Assembly: GCA_017993775.1 (NCBI GenBank)
Contig: JAGOMA010000008.1
Span: forward strand, 62,001 to 126,000
Length of the DNA: 64,000 nt
Reading direction: 5' to 3'
Origin: Chloroflexota bacterium
Lineage (GTDB): Bacteria > Chloroflexota > Anaerolineae > Promineifilales > Promineifilaceae
Part shown: one piece after another, positions 30,708 to 39,761 of the stretch
Layout of the letters: each line of letters begins with the position of its first letter
Numbering within the stretch: position 1 is the stretch's first letter
Position numbers and translations under genes: made by a program
Notes under the pieces: model-generated
Told to the model about the DNA's origin: nothing
Databases searched by the model: none
The model's input: only the letters and a program-made list of their open reading frames with translations

Positions 30708-31199
30708 ATGTCAAACGATCCCATCAAACAAGCTCTCAATCGCCTTCCCTACGGCTTCTACAGCATCACTTCGCGCAACGGCGACGATGTAAACGCCATG
30801 GTAGCGAACTGGGTCACGCAGGCTTCCTTTACTCCCCGGCTAATGGCCGTTGGCCTGCAAAAAAAATCATACACCCACAGCGTCATCAGCGCAGGCGGCG
30901 TATTTGCCATCAACATCTTCAACCAGGAAGACCAGGACGACATGATGCCCTTCACCAAAGGGCGCGCCAAAAAACCGGATAAGATGGCCGAAGCCACCTT
31001 TACGGCCGCGCCGGAAACCGGCTGCCCTATTTTGGCGGGAGCGGCGGCTTACCTGGAGTGCAAAGTTGTAAACATGGTGGATGTCGGCGGCGACCACGAC
31101 ATCCTGATTGGCGAAGTGATCGGCGGCGACATCCTCAAAGAAGGCGATGTCGATGATACCCTGACACTGCCTCAACTCGGCTGGAGCTACGCGGGTTAA
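30708..31199 (+). CDS. Flavin reductase-like FMN-binding protein
   Basis: 163 aa. Seen: LPYGFYSITSRNGDDVNAMV, ANWVTQASFTPRLMAVGLQ and FAINIFNQEDQDDM; this is the FMN-binding split barrel of the flavin reductase family (DIM6/NTAB). These reduce FMN with NAD(P)H or act as small flavoprotein oxidoreductases. AGGAG precedes the ATG. Monocistronic, closed by a strong terminator. The specific partner is unknown. Confidence 0.85.
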   Translation: MSNDPIKQALNRLPYGFYSITSRNGDDVNAMVANWVTQASFTPRLMAVGLQKKSYTHSVISAGGVFAINIFNQEDQDDMMPFTKGRAKKPDKMAEATFTAAPETGCPILAGAAAYLECKVVNMVDVGGDHDILIGEVIGGDILKEGDVDDTLTLPQLGWSYAG

Positions 31200-31205
31200 T
31201 GAACA

Positions 31206-31242
31206 AAACAGGGAACAGCAAGTTGTTCGCTGTTCCCTGTTT
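31206..31242. terminator. Bidirectional terminator, 14-bp perfect stem
   Basis: AAACAGGGAACAGC (31206-31219) and GCTGTTCCCTGTTT (31229-31242), loop 9 nt, T-rich 3' side, between convergent genes. Confidence 0.85.
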
Positions 31243-31250
31243 AATCTTTT

Positions 31251-32036
31251 CTACGGGGCTTCCGGAGTGGCTGTGACCAGGATGTAACCTTTGGGCACTT
31301 CCTGCGTGTAGGGCGCGGGCGGCGGTGGCGGGGTGGTTTCCGTGAAGGTCACGTTGGTGAAACCCAGACTCATTAAAAAGTCGCGCATATAGTTTTCGGC
31401 ATTGTTCCTGGCCAAATCGAGCAAACCACTTTCCTGGGCTGCTTCACGAATCTTTTGTTCGGCCAGGCGGCGTACTTCTGTTTCCATATCCGCGTCAGGG
31501 CTGGACAACAGACCGCTGTCTCGGCTGGCGACGTAGGATTGGCCGGTATCCAGCGCCGGTAAATCATCAAAGATTTTGACCGCCGGCAGGTGAACCATCA
31601 CCGTATCTGGGCCATAAACTTGAATATCCTCAACAGACATTTCGGCAAAATCGACGCCGGCTACCACTTTGCCGTGGGCGACAAACACCAGCGATTCCCC
31701 TAGCAAGCCCCACAGAGCATCCTGGTTGCGCTCGGCCGTTACCACTTTTTCCAGTTCGATGGAGGCGGTTTCCAGGCGAGACAAATCGTTGATTTGAGTG
31801 ACAATGGTGGTCGGGCTGGGAACGTAGACCGGCGTTGCCGGAATAATGAGACTGCGTACCAGGTCGCTTACCGGCTGCACCACATTTTGGTCTACCTTAT
31901 TTGCGCCAGCGATAACGGCATAGGCAGCTACCGATCCCATCACCATAAAGACAATCAGCACCACAAACACGATATTGCGCAGGATAACGCCTACGCTGCT
32001 GCCTTCTCTTACGTTTACGTTCTCTTGTTTTGTCAT
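31251..32036 (-). CDS. DUF4230 membrane-anchored protein
   Basis: 261 aa. One N-terminal TM (GVILRNIVFVVLIVFMVMGS); extracytoplasmic body with LETASIELEKVVTAERN, FVAHGKVVAGVDFAEMSVED and VMVHLPAVKIFDD, the DUF4230 pattern; proline-rich C-terminus. Family function unknown. Monocistronic. The 360-bp gap beyond its start (32037-32396) contains only a dispersed hairpin repeat and probably the promoters for both flanking genes. Confidence 0.8.
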   Translation of the reverse strand: MTKQENVNVREGSSVGVILRNIVFVVLIVFMVMGSVAAYAVIAGANKVDQNVVQPVSDLVRSLIIPATPVYVPSPTTIVTQINDLSRLETASIELEKVVTAERNQDALWGLLGESLVFVAHGKVVAGVDFAEMSVEDIQVYGPDTVMVHLPAVKIFDDLPALDTGQSYVASRDSGLLSSPDADMETEVRRLAEQKIREAAQESGLLDLARNNAENYMRDFLMSLGFTNVTFTETTPPPPPAPYTQEVPKGYILVTATPEAP

Positions 32037-32172
32037 ACTTAATTATTCCTATCACACCATCAATTCTATCGGGGTCCAAATACCCCTAACTGTGTGTTAG
32101 TATAAATCCTTACGCTGATATTAAACCTTATCTAAACCTCAAGACCATCTTATCGGCGAATGTAATATCCTC

Positions 32173-32237
32173 AAAACCCCAAGGGTTTTATTTGACCTCC
32201 GGAAAATGATCTTGATTCAGCAAAACCCTTGGGGTTT
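32173..32237. repeat. Dispersed CCCCAAGGGTTT-type hairpin, copy 2
   Basis: Left arm 32173-32189 and right arm 32222-32237 are complementary. The spacer has GATCTTGATTCAGC as in copy 1 at 26913-26974. Confidence 0.75.
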
Positions 32238-32396
32238 CCGCCAGAGGCGCCGGGTAACTGGAGTTATCAATTGTTCTCTATACGTGATTTAAAACAAAAC
32301 GCGTCAAGATAAGATGCGCCCATGACGCGAAAATTTATATCAGGCTCATCAATTTCCAGATTTGCATCCTCGCGGGTCTGGTGGACAATTGGCGAT

Positions 32397-32681
32397 ATGG
32401 TTGTTGCGGCTTGTGTGATTAGCCTGAACTTACGCGGCGTTTCTTCTCTTAAGGAGAAGCGGCGCATTGTAAAATCGATTTTGGCGCGGTTGACCCAGCA
32501 ATTTAATGTGGCGGGCGCAGAAATTGAACACCAGGATGTGTGGCAAACGGCCGTTATCGCCCTGGTCACTGTGGGTAATGATACGCGCAACCTGCACAGT
32601 CTGTTAGAAAAATCTGTTGCCTGGCTGGAAACCAATCGCCCAGACGTCCCCATCGACGCTTATACGATTGAATTTCTTTAG
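32397..32681 (+). CDS. DUF503 (YlxP-like) protein
   Basis: 94 aa: VVAACVISLNLRGVSSLKEK, RRIVKSILARL, NVAGAEIEHQDVWQTAVIAL and LETNRPDVPIDAYTIEFL. This is the complete DUF503/YlxP fold; members are usually encoded near nusA-infB-rbfA, but here it stands alone. The start at 32397 matches the family N-terminus; a longer in-frame extension is not conserved-looking. Confidence 0.85.
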   Translation: MVVAACVISLNLRGVSSLKEKRRIVKSILARLTQQFNVAGAEIEHQDVWQTAVIALVTVGNDTRNLHSLLEKSVAWLETNRPDVPIDAYTIEFL

Positions 32682-32716
32682 CGCAACAAACTCTCTCTGC
32701 AAAGCGTAAGACCTGT

Positions 32717-35128
32717 ATGTCAATCCGGCGCCATCTCATCATTTTACTGCTCTTATTCATCTCGCTGTGGGGGGTGGACACGGCCGTTGCCCACGCCCAA
32801 TCCGACAATGGCCTTACCCTGGACGCGCGCGCCGGCTACGATGGCATCTACAAGCCAAACCGGTGGGTTCCGGTGCAAATCACTGTGGCCAATAATGGGC
32901 CTGCCGTGGAAGGGCAGATTAGCATCACCGTGGGCAGTGACGCCTACAAAGTAGTCCAAAACACCCTCATCTCCCTGCCCACGCAATCCAACAAACAGGT
33001 AACGCTTTATGTCTACCTGCCGCAGTTTACCGGCAATGTAACAGTTGAACTGCACGACGCCGACGGCCGTCTGCTGGCCACGGCCACCAGCAACAAACTC
33101 ACCCCATTGACCACTGATGGTGTTTTGTACGGCGTTGTGACCCCATCGCCGGGCAACCTGGACTATTTACAAGATGTTACCGGCGGGCGCTCGGAAGCGG
33201 CCGTCGCTTACCTCTCTCTGGACGAACTGCCCGATGCGCCGTCCGCCTGGAATGCCCTGGATGTGCTGGTTTTTCACGATGTCGATACCGCCCAATTATC
33301 GGGCGCGCAGCAAGCGGCGCTGGACGCCTGGGTGGACATGGGCGGCCAATTGGTTGTCGTTGGTTCACCTAACTGGCAAAAAACGGCCGTTCCCCTGGCC
33401 GACCGCCTGCCCGTAACCCTCATCGGCAGCGAATCGGTGGCCGATTTACCGGCGCTCAGCACGGCCGTCGGGCAGCCATTCCGCGACCCGGGACCCTATC
33501 TGGTCGCTACCAGCAGCCTGCGCAGCGGCGAGCTGCTGCTGCACCAGGATGGCCTGCCGCTGTTGGCCCGCCAAGCGCAAGGACGCGGAGCTGCATATTT
33601 TCTGGCGCTCGACCCGGCCCTGGCTCCTTTGGTCGATTGGGATGGCAGCCCGCTGGTTTGGGCGGAACTCGCCAACCGGCTGCCACAACCTTCGCCGTGG
33701 GCGGATGGGGTCAGGAATGTGTATGCGGCAAGCACGGCCGTTTCCAGCCTGCCATCACTCGCCCTGCCCTCTGTGCTTCAGCTCGTTTTTTATCTGCTGC
33801 TCTACATTATTGTGATTGGACCGGTCAATTATCTGGTTCTCAAACGCCGCAACCGGCGCGAACTGGCCTGGGCAACCATTCCAGCCCTGGTCGTCTTGTT
33901 TAGCGGCATTGCCTATCTCACCGGCTTCCAGCTCAAGGGCAACGAGGCCATCATCAACCAGATGTCTGTCGCCATTGGCGCCATTGACAGCGACAACCTT
34001 CAGGTACAGTCGATTTTAGGTCTCTATTCGCCGCGCCGGAACACCTACGACATCGTTTTGCCTGCCAGCGCAATGGCCCGACCGCTTACAAACGGCTTTG
34101 GCGATGCGCCAACTGTCCAGGCCATTACTCGCGGCAGCAATCTGACGCTGACCAATGTCCGGGTGGATGTGAGCGGCATCGAGTCTTTCCTGGTCGACAG
34201 TGTACAGCCATCACCGGCCGTGTCTGGCCAGGCGGCGCTGAATGTGCGCGATGGCAACCTGGAATTGGCAGCTACGGTGCGCAACGAGAGCGATTTGCTG
34301 CTGGAAAATGCGACGCTGCTGGTAGGCGATACGGCCGTTACACTGGGCAACATCCCGCCCAACACCGAGGTTTCCCAAACCCAAATCATCGGCGTGGCCA
34401 GTCTGGCAGGCACAGCTACTGGCGCGCCCGCCCTCAGCTTTGGTCCCAGCATTGGCTCGCCGCTCAGCACCAATGCAGCCATCATTTTAGGAACCTCAGA
34501 TTATTACAACGATCCGGTTGTTTACCCCCGCTGGCAAATCTTGCAGGCGCTAGAAGCTGAATACCCCGGCGGACCGACCGTAACGACGGTTCCGGCGGTC
34601 ACTTTGCTGGCCTGGTCGGACCGGCCACAAATCGAGACCACCTTGAATACCGGCAGCGATACCGGGCAGGTAGCCACCACCTTCTATATGCTCGAAATCC
34701 CCCTCATTCGCCAGCTTGCCGATGAGCAAATCACCATCCCCGCGACGCTGCTCAACTGGAAAATCACGGCCGACAGTGGTCTGGGTTTGCAAACGATTCA
34801 AAATTTTTATCTCGCGCCGTCTTCCTGGGTGGAAGTGATTTATCAGCCCTGGCCGGAATTACAGACGATGGACATTACTGCCCTTGTAGTGATGGTGCAA
34901 GGAAGCGGGACCAGCGGCAGTCCGGCTCCGACAATCGCCGTCTGGGACTGGTCCATGGAAACATGGATACGCCTGCCCGAAACGACCTGGGGGGAAACGG
35001 CCGTTTCCAACTTCCAACCATTTATTGGCCCACAGAACGAGTTTCGCCTGCGCCTGGAAAACAACAGCCCAGACGGCCTGGAAATCGCCACTTTCTATCC
35101 AATTCTACAGGGGAAATTACGGCCGTAA
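32717..35128 (+). CDS. Large exported membrane protein of MoxR-type surface cluster
   Basis: 803 aa. Signal peptide (HLIILLLLFISLWGVDTAVA), then beta-sandwich-like domains (RWVPVQITVANNGPAVEGQI). A class I glutamine-amidotransferase-like region follows (WVDMGGQLVVVGSPNWQKTA, about 205-225). Two TM helices lie at about 355-375 and 385-405 (LVFYLLLYIIVIGPVNYLVL), and a long extracytoplasmic C-terminus. This layout recurs in proteins next to MoxR/DUF58/ABC-2 genes, as here. Probably part of an envelope maintenance or assembly complex; function not established. Confidence 0.75.
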   Translation: MSIRRHLIILLLLFISLWGVDTAVAHAQSDNGLTLDARAGYDGIYKPNRWVPVQITVANNGPAVEGQISITVGSDAYKVVQNTLISLPTQSNKQVTLYVYLPQFTGNVTVELHDADGRLLATATSNKLTPLTTDGVLYGVVTPSPGNLDYLQDVTGGRSEAAVAYLSLDELPDAPSAWNALDVLVFHDVDTAQLSGAQQAALDAWVDMGGQLVVVGSPNWQKTAVPLADRLPVTLIGSESVADLPALSTAVGQPFRDPGPYLVATSSLRSGELLLHQDGLPLLARQAQGRGAAYFLALDPALAPLVDWDGSPLVWAELANRLPQPSPWADGVRNVYAASTAVSSLPSLALPSVLQLVFYLLLYIIVIGPVNYLVLKRRNRRELAWATIPALVVLFSGIAYLTGFQLKGNEAIINQMSVAIGAIDSDNLQVQSILGLYSPRRNTYDIVLPASAMARPLTNGFGDAPTVQAITRGSNLTLTNVRVDVSGIESFLVDSVQPSPAVSGQAALNVRDGNLELAATVRNESDLLLENATLLVGDTAVTLGNIPPNTEVSQTQIIGVASLAGTATGAPALSFGPSIGSPLSTNAAIILGTSDYYNDPVVYPRWQILQALEAEYPGGPTVTTVPAVTLLAWSDRPQIETTLNTGSDTGQVATTFYMLEIPLIRQLADEQITIPATLLNWKITADSGLGLQTIQNFYLAPSSWVEVIYQPWPELQTMDITALVVMVQGSGTSGSPAPTIAVWDWSMETWIRLPETTWGETAVSNFQPFIGPQNEFRLRLENNSPDGLEIATFYPILQGKLRP

Positions 35129-35144
35129 CCCGACCGCCGGGTTT

Positions 35145-35300
35145 CAGACCCTAAGGGTTTGGCTTCAAGAAGCTAGCCCATTGGAACCTCAAACCCTTAG
35201 GGTCCTCCCAGAGAAATTTACACAGACCCTAAGGGTTTGGCTTCGAGAAGCTAGCCCATTGGAACCTCAAACCCTTAGGGTCTTCCCAGAGAAATTTACA
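35145..35300. repeat. Tandem 2 x 78-bp repeat with CCCTAAGGG hairpins, copy 3
   Basis: Two direct units (35145-35222, 35223-35300) differ at a few positions. Each contains ACCCTAAGGGTTT and AAACCCTTAGGGT arms (35148-35160/35191-35203 and 35226-35238/35269-35281). Located just before the ABC transporter genes. Confidence 0.85.
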
Positions 35301-35313
35301 CAGCGAAAATCTT

Positions 35314-36267
35314 ATGTCAACAATCATTGAAATTCAAGGACTAACCAAACAATACGGCGAGTTAACCGCCCTCAACGACCTGTATCTGACGCTAGAAGAA
35401 GGCGCGGTCTTTGGCTTCATCGGGCCGAACGGCGCAGGCAAAACCACCACCATGCGCATCCTCACCACCCTGCTCAAGCCCACCAGTGGCAAAGCTTGGG
35501 TGGCCGGCCACTCCGTCACCGATGACCCACGCGCCGTCAGGCGGGCCATCGGCTACATGCCAGACTTTTTCGGCGTGTACGACGACATGAAGGTTTGGGA
35601 ATACCTGGATTTCTTTGGCGCGTGTTACGACATTCCCCCGAATGTCCGCGCCGGCATGATCGACGATTTGTTGGCTCTGGTAGACCTGGGGCATAAAAAA
35701 GACGCCTATGTCGAAGGCCTGAGCCGCGGCATGAAACAGCGCCTGTGCCTGGCCCGCACCCTGACGCACGATCCGCAAATCCTTATTCTGGACGAACCGG
35801 CCAGCGGTCTGGACCCACGCGCCCGCATTGAAATGCGCGAACTGCTGCGTGAACTGAAAAACATGGGCAAAACCATCTTTTTCTCCTCGCACATTTTGTC
35901 GGAGGTGGCCGATATTTGCACCAGCATCGGCATCATCGAGGCGGGGCGGCTCATCGCGCATGGCGACATGGCGGAAATGAAGCGGCAGCTGCGCACGCAT
36001 CGGCTCATCCAGTTACGCGCGTTGGGCGATACGCTGCCATTACAAGCGTTTTTGCTCAGCCGCCCGGAGGTCCACAACGTCACCCTTGGCGGCGACGCCG
36101 ATTTACCGCCGGGCACGCTGCGCGTCGATTTTAGCGGCGACGACAACGCACTCGGCCAACTTCTGGCCGACATCGTGGCCCAAAAACTACCATTGGTCGG
36201 TTTTTTTGAGGAAACGGGCGATCTGGAAGACGTTTTCTTGCACGTTACGCAAGGAATTATCAATTGA
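35314..36267 (+). CDS. ABC transporter ATP-binding protein
   Basis: 317 aa. Walker A GPNGAGKTTT (about 38-47), Q-loop region GYMPDFFGVYDDM, signature LSRGMKQRL, Walker B ILILDEPASGLDP, switch histidine in FFSSHILSEVAD. CcmA/YhaQ-type ABC-2 exporter ATPase. It is followed with a 4-nt overlap by the permease and then a second permease, so the three likely form one exporter. It sits upstream of the DUF4175-like, MoxR and DUF58 genes in one rightward run. Confidence 0.95.
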   Translation: MSTIIEIQGLTKQYGELTALNDLYLTLEEGAVFGFIGPNGAGKTTTMRILTTLLKPTSGKAWVAGHSVTDDPRAVRRAIGYMPDFFGVYDDMKVWEYLDFFGACYDIPPNVRAGMIDDLLALVDLGHKKDAYVEGLSRGMKQRLCLARTLTHDPQILILDEPASGLDPRARIEMRELLRELKNMGKTIFFSSHILSEVADICTSIGIIEAGRLIAHGDMAEMKRQLRTHRLIQLRALGDTLPLQAFLLSRPEVHNVTLGGDADLPPGTLRVDFSGDDNALGQLLADIVAQKLPLVGFFEETGDLEDVFLHVTQGIIN

Positions 36268-37064
36268 ATTGGTGGCGATGGTGGCAAGCGCTGCGGGCGA
36301 ACCCGGTTTATTTGCGCGAAAAGGGTACGTGGGGAAACCCAAATCCGTTTTACGCCCAGTTGATGCGCTATTCGCCGTTTATGGTGATTGGCGCAGTGCT
36401 GTTGGGCGTTTGCGCCGGTTCGACAAACACCACATTATTTTCCGGCAACGAGGATTTGATTGCGGCGGCTTGTTTTTTGTGTTTACCGGGGTTTTTGTTA
36501 ACGGCCGTTTCCCTCTACGCCCAGTTTTTGGCTCCTGCGCTTACCGCGCCCACCATCAGCCAGGAGCGCGCGCAAGGAACCTGGGACATTTTACGCCTGA
36601 CACCCCTGTCGATGCGCCTGATCCTGGCCGGAAAATTGTTTGGCTCGCTCTCGCGGCTGCGCATCTGGCCGATTTTATTTGCGCTCAGCCTGCTGCAAGG
36701 CGGCATTTTGGCCCTTTCGGTCAGCGTGTTTGGCGGCGAACGAGCGCTCTGGGGCTGGCTGTTGGGGCTGACAACCATGCTGCGGCCATGGGCAGAAGTG
36801 ATGTTTGCCGCGTTGATTGGTTTATACACGTCGACGATAGTGGAATCGGCAATGATGGCCCTGGTGAGTGCGTATACGGCCGTTATCCTGCTAAAAATCT
36901 TCAACAACAGCGGCCTATGGCTGGCTTTACTGCTCCTCAACAATGCCAACGAAACCATGTCGCTGGTGCTGCCAACCTTCGGACCACTGCTGATTTATGG
37001 GCTGGTGATAACGGCCGTGTGGTTTGGCCTCTTTCACCAGGCCAAAAAATTAAGCTACGGGTAA
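36264..37064 (+). CDS. ABC-2 type permease
   Basis: 266 aa. The start is TTG (TTGA overlap with the ATPase stop; AAGGA 8 nt upstream), giving NWWRWWQALRANPVYLREKG. About six TM helices, beginning with YSPFMVIGAVLLGVCAG. The segment TISQERAQGTWDILRLTPLS is the E-R-x-x-G-T motif typical of ABC-2 permeases. Partner of the neighbouring ATPase; substrate unknown. Confidence 0.85.
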   Translation: MNWWRWWQALRANPVYLREKGTWGNPNPFYAQLMRYSPFMVIGAVLLGVCAGSTNTTLFSGNEDLIAAACFLCLPGFLLTAVSLYAQFLAPALTAPTISQERAQGTWDILRLTPLSMRLILAGKLFGSLSRLRIWPILFALSLLQGGILALSVSVFGGERALWGWLLGLTTMLRPWAEVMFAALIGLYTSTIVESAMMALVSAYTAVILLKIFNNSGLWLALLLLNNANETMSLVLPTFGPLLIYGLVITAVWFGLFHQAKKLSYG

Positions 37065-37109
37065 CAATCGGCCAAGGCGAACAAACTCGCCTCTCCGGCA
37101 TGAATAATT

Positions 37110-38036
37110 ATGAGCGAAATAACCGAACTCCCTAAAAAACGCCTGCGCGCCCTAAGGCAAAATCCGGTCACGATGAAAGAACTACGCAGCCGCATGCGCG
37201 GCCGTCGCGCCTTTGTCGTGCTAACCGTGTACCTGATCGCCATGAGCGCCTTCGTCACCCTCATTTATGCCGCTTACGCCGCAGCCGCCAACGACCCATT
37301 TGGCTCCACCGATTCCCGCCAGGCGGGCAAAGCCGTGTTTGGCGGCGTATTAACCATTCAAACCTTCATGGTCATTTTTGTCGGTCCATCGTTCACGCTG
37401 GGAGCCATCAGCGGCGAAAAAGAACGCCAAACGTACGATCTGCTGCGCACGACGCTGCTCTCCGCCAAAACGTTGGTCACGGGCAAACTTATTTCCGCCC
37501 TCAGCTATGTCTTCTTGCTGATTATTGCCTCTATTCCGTTGCAAAGCATTGCCTTTTTGCTGGGCGGCGTGGCCGTAGAGGAATTGATCGTCTCGCAGCT
37601 CGTCATTTTGGTGGGCGCGGTTACGTTTGCATTGTGGGGGCTTTATTGCTCCAGTATGATGCGCAGCACGCAGGCCGCCAGTGTGGCTACTTTCGCCGGT
37701 ATCTTGTTTATGATCGCCGGTATTCCCATGGTGGTGGTCTTGTTCAGCCTGTTTGCCAGCCCGATCATGGCCGGTATGTCGGTCAGTTGGGTGGGCGAAG
37801 TGATTTTGTTGTATCTTGGCGTGTTTTTGGCGGCGACCAACCTCCCGGCAACTTTAATTGTGAGCGACATCGTTTTACAACAAGAGAACGCGGTTTTCTT
37901 TTTCCAATCCTCTTTTTCCGGCTCAACCTTCTGGTATCCATCACCCTGGCCGATTTTTCTGCTGCTTTACAGTTTGCTGGCTCTGTTGTTGTATTCACTT
38001 AGCGTGCGCCGCGTGCGGCGGATTGCCAACAAATGA
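37110..38036 (+). CDS. ABC-2 type permease
   Basis: 308 aa. N-terminal ALRQNPVTMKELRSRMRGRR (a pattern seen in YhaP/NatB-like permeases), six TM helices, and the coupling motif SGEKERQTYDLLRTTLLSAK after TM2. Second membrane subunit of the exporter. No specific SD is evident. 45 nt after the first permease. Confidence 0.85.
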   Translation: MSEITELPKKRLRALRQNPVTMKELRSRMRGRRAFVVLTVYLIAMSAFVTLIYAAYAAAANDPFGSTDSRQAGKAVFGGVLTIQTFMVIFVGPSFTLGAISGEKERQTYDLLRTTLLSAKTLVTGKLISALSYVFLLIIASIPLQSIAFLLGGVAVEELIVSQLVILVGAVTFALWGLYCSSMMRSTQAASVATFAGILFMIAGIPMVVVLFSLFASPIMAGMSVSWVGEVILLYLGVFLAATNLPATLIVSDIVLQQENAVFFFQSSFSGSTFWYPSPWPIFLLLYSLLALLLYSLSVRRVRRIANK

Positions 38037-38067
38037 TGGGCATTGGGCGTTTGCCGCTTAGAACTTT

Positions 38068-39699
38068 ATGGACATGAATTTTCAAGACCTTGTTGCGCAA
38101 TTACGCCGCTGGCACGGCCGTCGCCGTGTGCGCGATGGCCTGTTGTGGCTGCCAAAGGGCCTGCTGGCCGGATTGATGCTGGCGGTGATCGTGGCGACAG
38201 CGGCGCGGTTACGGCCGTTATTGGACAATCGGCAGATGGCTTATGTGGCGGTTGGGGCCGGGCTGGTTGGTTTGGTGGTTGGTTTGGTGGTTGTACTGGG
38301 GCGGCGGGCCACGCTGGTGGAGCGGGCGCGGTTTGCCGACCGGCAGTTTGGGCTGAAAGAGCGAGCGGGAACGGCCGTCGAAATCTATGCAGGCGCGCTG
38401 ATTGTCCCGCCAGAGATTGCCGAGGAACAGTTGGCGGACACGTTAACGGCCGTGGCCCGTGTCGACGCCGCCCGCGATCTGCCTTTGCGCCTGAACGGCC
38501 GTGATTGGGCCTTTATTTTGATAGCCACAGTGGTGCTGGCAACGGCCGTGCTGCTGCCCAATCCCCAGGAAACCATCCTCAAAAAAGCACGCGCCGTCCA
38601 ACAAGCCATCGCCGAACAAATCCAAACCCTGGAAGCCTTGCAAGAAGAAATCCAACAAAACGACAGCCTGGCCGACGAGCAGCAGCAAGAACTGCTCCAA
38701 CCCATCGCAGGCGCTTTACAAGATTTGCAAGCGGGCAACATGTCGCCGGAACAAGCCGTGGCCACCCTCTCGGAAGCGGAAGCCGATCTGCGGCAGTTAG
38801 CCGCCGACAACAATACCAGCGCGCTGCAGCAGCGTCTGCAAGAAGCCGGCCAAGCGCTGGCCGAAAACAGCGCCGGGCAGCAGCTTGGCCAAAGCCTGCA
38901 AAACGGCGATTTGTTCGGCGCGGCCGCAGCCGCCGCCCAACTGGCCGATGATTTGCCCGCCCTTAGCCCCGAAGAGCGGCAGGCGCTGGCCAATGATTTG
39001 GCCGCCACGGCCGCCGCGCTGCAAGGCGTAGACGAGCAACTGGCCCAACAGTTGGCCGACGCGGCCGAGGCTTTGCAAAACGGCGACACGGCCGCCGCGC
39101 AAGAAGCGCTGCGCGACGCGGCCAGCACGCTGCAACAGCGGGCGCAGGAAAACGCCGCCAGCCAACAAGCCCAAGCCGCAGCCGGTCAATTGGCGAACGG
39201 CCGTCAGGAAATCGCTCAGGCCGGGCAATCCGGGCAAGGCCAGGAACAAACAGCCCAGGGAAATCAAACCGGGCAGGGGCAAAGTCAAGGCCAACAAGGC
39301 CAGGGAAACGGCGACGGACAAGGAGAAGGACAAGGAGAAGGACAGGGTGAAGGGCCAGCATTGGGACAGGGCGCGGGCAATGATCAGGGCCAAGGAACCG
39401 GTGGCCCCGGTCCCGGCGGCGGTCATGCCGAGAACGTTTTTGTGCCGGAAGTCCGCGACCTTAGCGGCGAGCAAGGGGTAGACGTAGAATTGCCCGCCGA
39501 ATGCGCCGCCAATCCGGCTAACTGCGGGGCGCTGCTCAGCGAAACGCCCACGCAATTTGGCACAGAAGGCAGCACCGTTCCCTACAACCAGGTCTTCGGC
39601 GACTACCGCAACGCCGCCTCAGAAGCCCTCTCCGGAGATTACATTCCCCTGGGCATGAAAAGCTACATCCGCAATTATTTTTCGTCTCTTGAACCATAA
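38068..39699 (+). CDS. DUF4175-like membrane protein with coiled-coil and Q/G-rich domain
   Basis: 543 aa. Two TM helices near the N-terminus and one at about 149-167 (AFILIATVVLATAVLLPNP). A 190-residue Ala/Gln-rich coiled-coil region (about 175-370) contains LQDLQAGNMSPEQAVATLSE, followed by a Gly/Gln low-complexity block (about 390-450) and a short C-terminal domain ending YIPLGMKSYIRNYFSSLEP. Such proteins lie with MoxR and DUF58 genes in many Chloroflexota. The low-complexity run carries GQGEGQGEGQGEG repeats. Function unknown. Confidence 0.75.
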   Translation: MDMNFQDLVAQLRRWHGRRRVRDGLLWLPKGLLAGLMLAVIVATAARLRPLLDNRQMAYVAVGAGLVGLVVGLVVVLGRRATLVERARFADRQFGLKERAGTAVEIYAGALIVPPEIAEEQLADTLTAVARVDAARDLPLRLNGRDWAFILIATVVLATAVLLPNPQETILKKARAVQQAIAEQIQTLEALQEEIQQNDSLADEQQQELLQPIAGALQDLQAGNMSPEQAVATLSEAEADLRQLAADNNTSALQQRLQEAGQALAENSAGQQLGQSLQNGDLFGAAAAAAQLADDLPALSPEERQALANDLAATAAALQGVDEQLAQQLADAAEALQNGDTAAAQEALRDAASTLQQRAQENAASQQAQAAAGQLANGRQEIAQAGQSGQGQEQTAQGNQTGQGQSQGQQGQGNGDGQGEGQGEGQGEGPALGQGAGNDQGQGTGGPGPGGGHAENVFVPEVRDLSGEQGVDVELPAECAANPANCGALLSETPTQFGTEGSTVPYNQVFGDYRNAASEALSGDYIPLGMKSYIRNYFSSLEP

Positions 39700-39700
39700 G

Positions 39701-39747
39701 GGAGATTGGAGATTAGAGATCGGTCCAATCTCTAATCTCCAATCTCC
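39701..39747. repeat. GGAGATT-unit hairpin, copy 1 (20-bp perfect stem)
   Basis: Arms 39701-39720 and 39728-39747, perfect over 20 bp, loop 7 nt; each arm is three 7-bp units. It lies between the DUF4175-like and MoxR genes and could attenuate or protect mRNA. Confidence 0.8.
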
Positions 39748-39761
39748 ACAGGAATTTACCA

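Noticed and set aside
26913-35281. Telomere-like CCCTAA repeats
   Set aside because: The sequence occurs as inverted arms with AAGGG, not as tandem telomeric units, and within a bacterial gene context.
35145-35300. Possible CRISPR array
   Set aside because: Only two 78-bp tandem units with internal palindromes and no spacer-repeat alternation; no cas genes are visible.
36086-37135. 349-codon frame across the ABC ATPase and permease genes
   Set aside because: It overlaps two genes with clear transporter motifs; its own translation has no recognisable domain.
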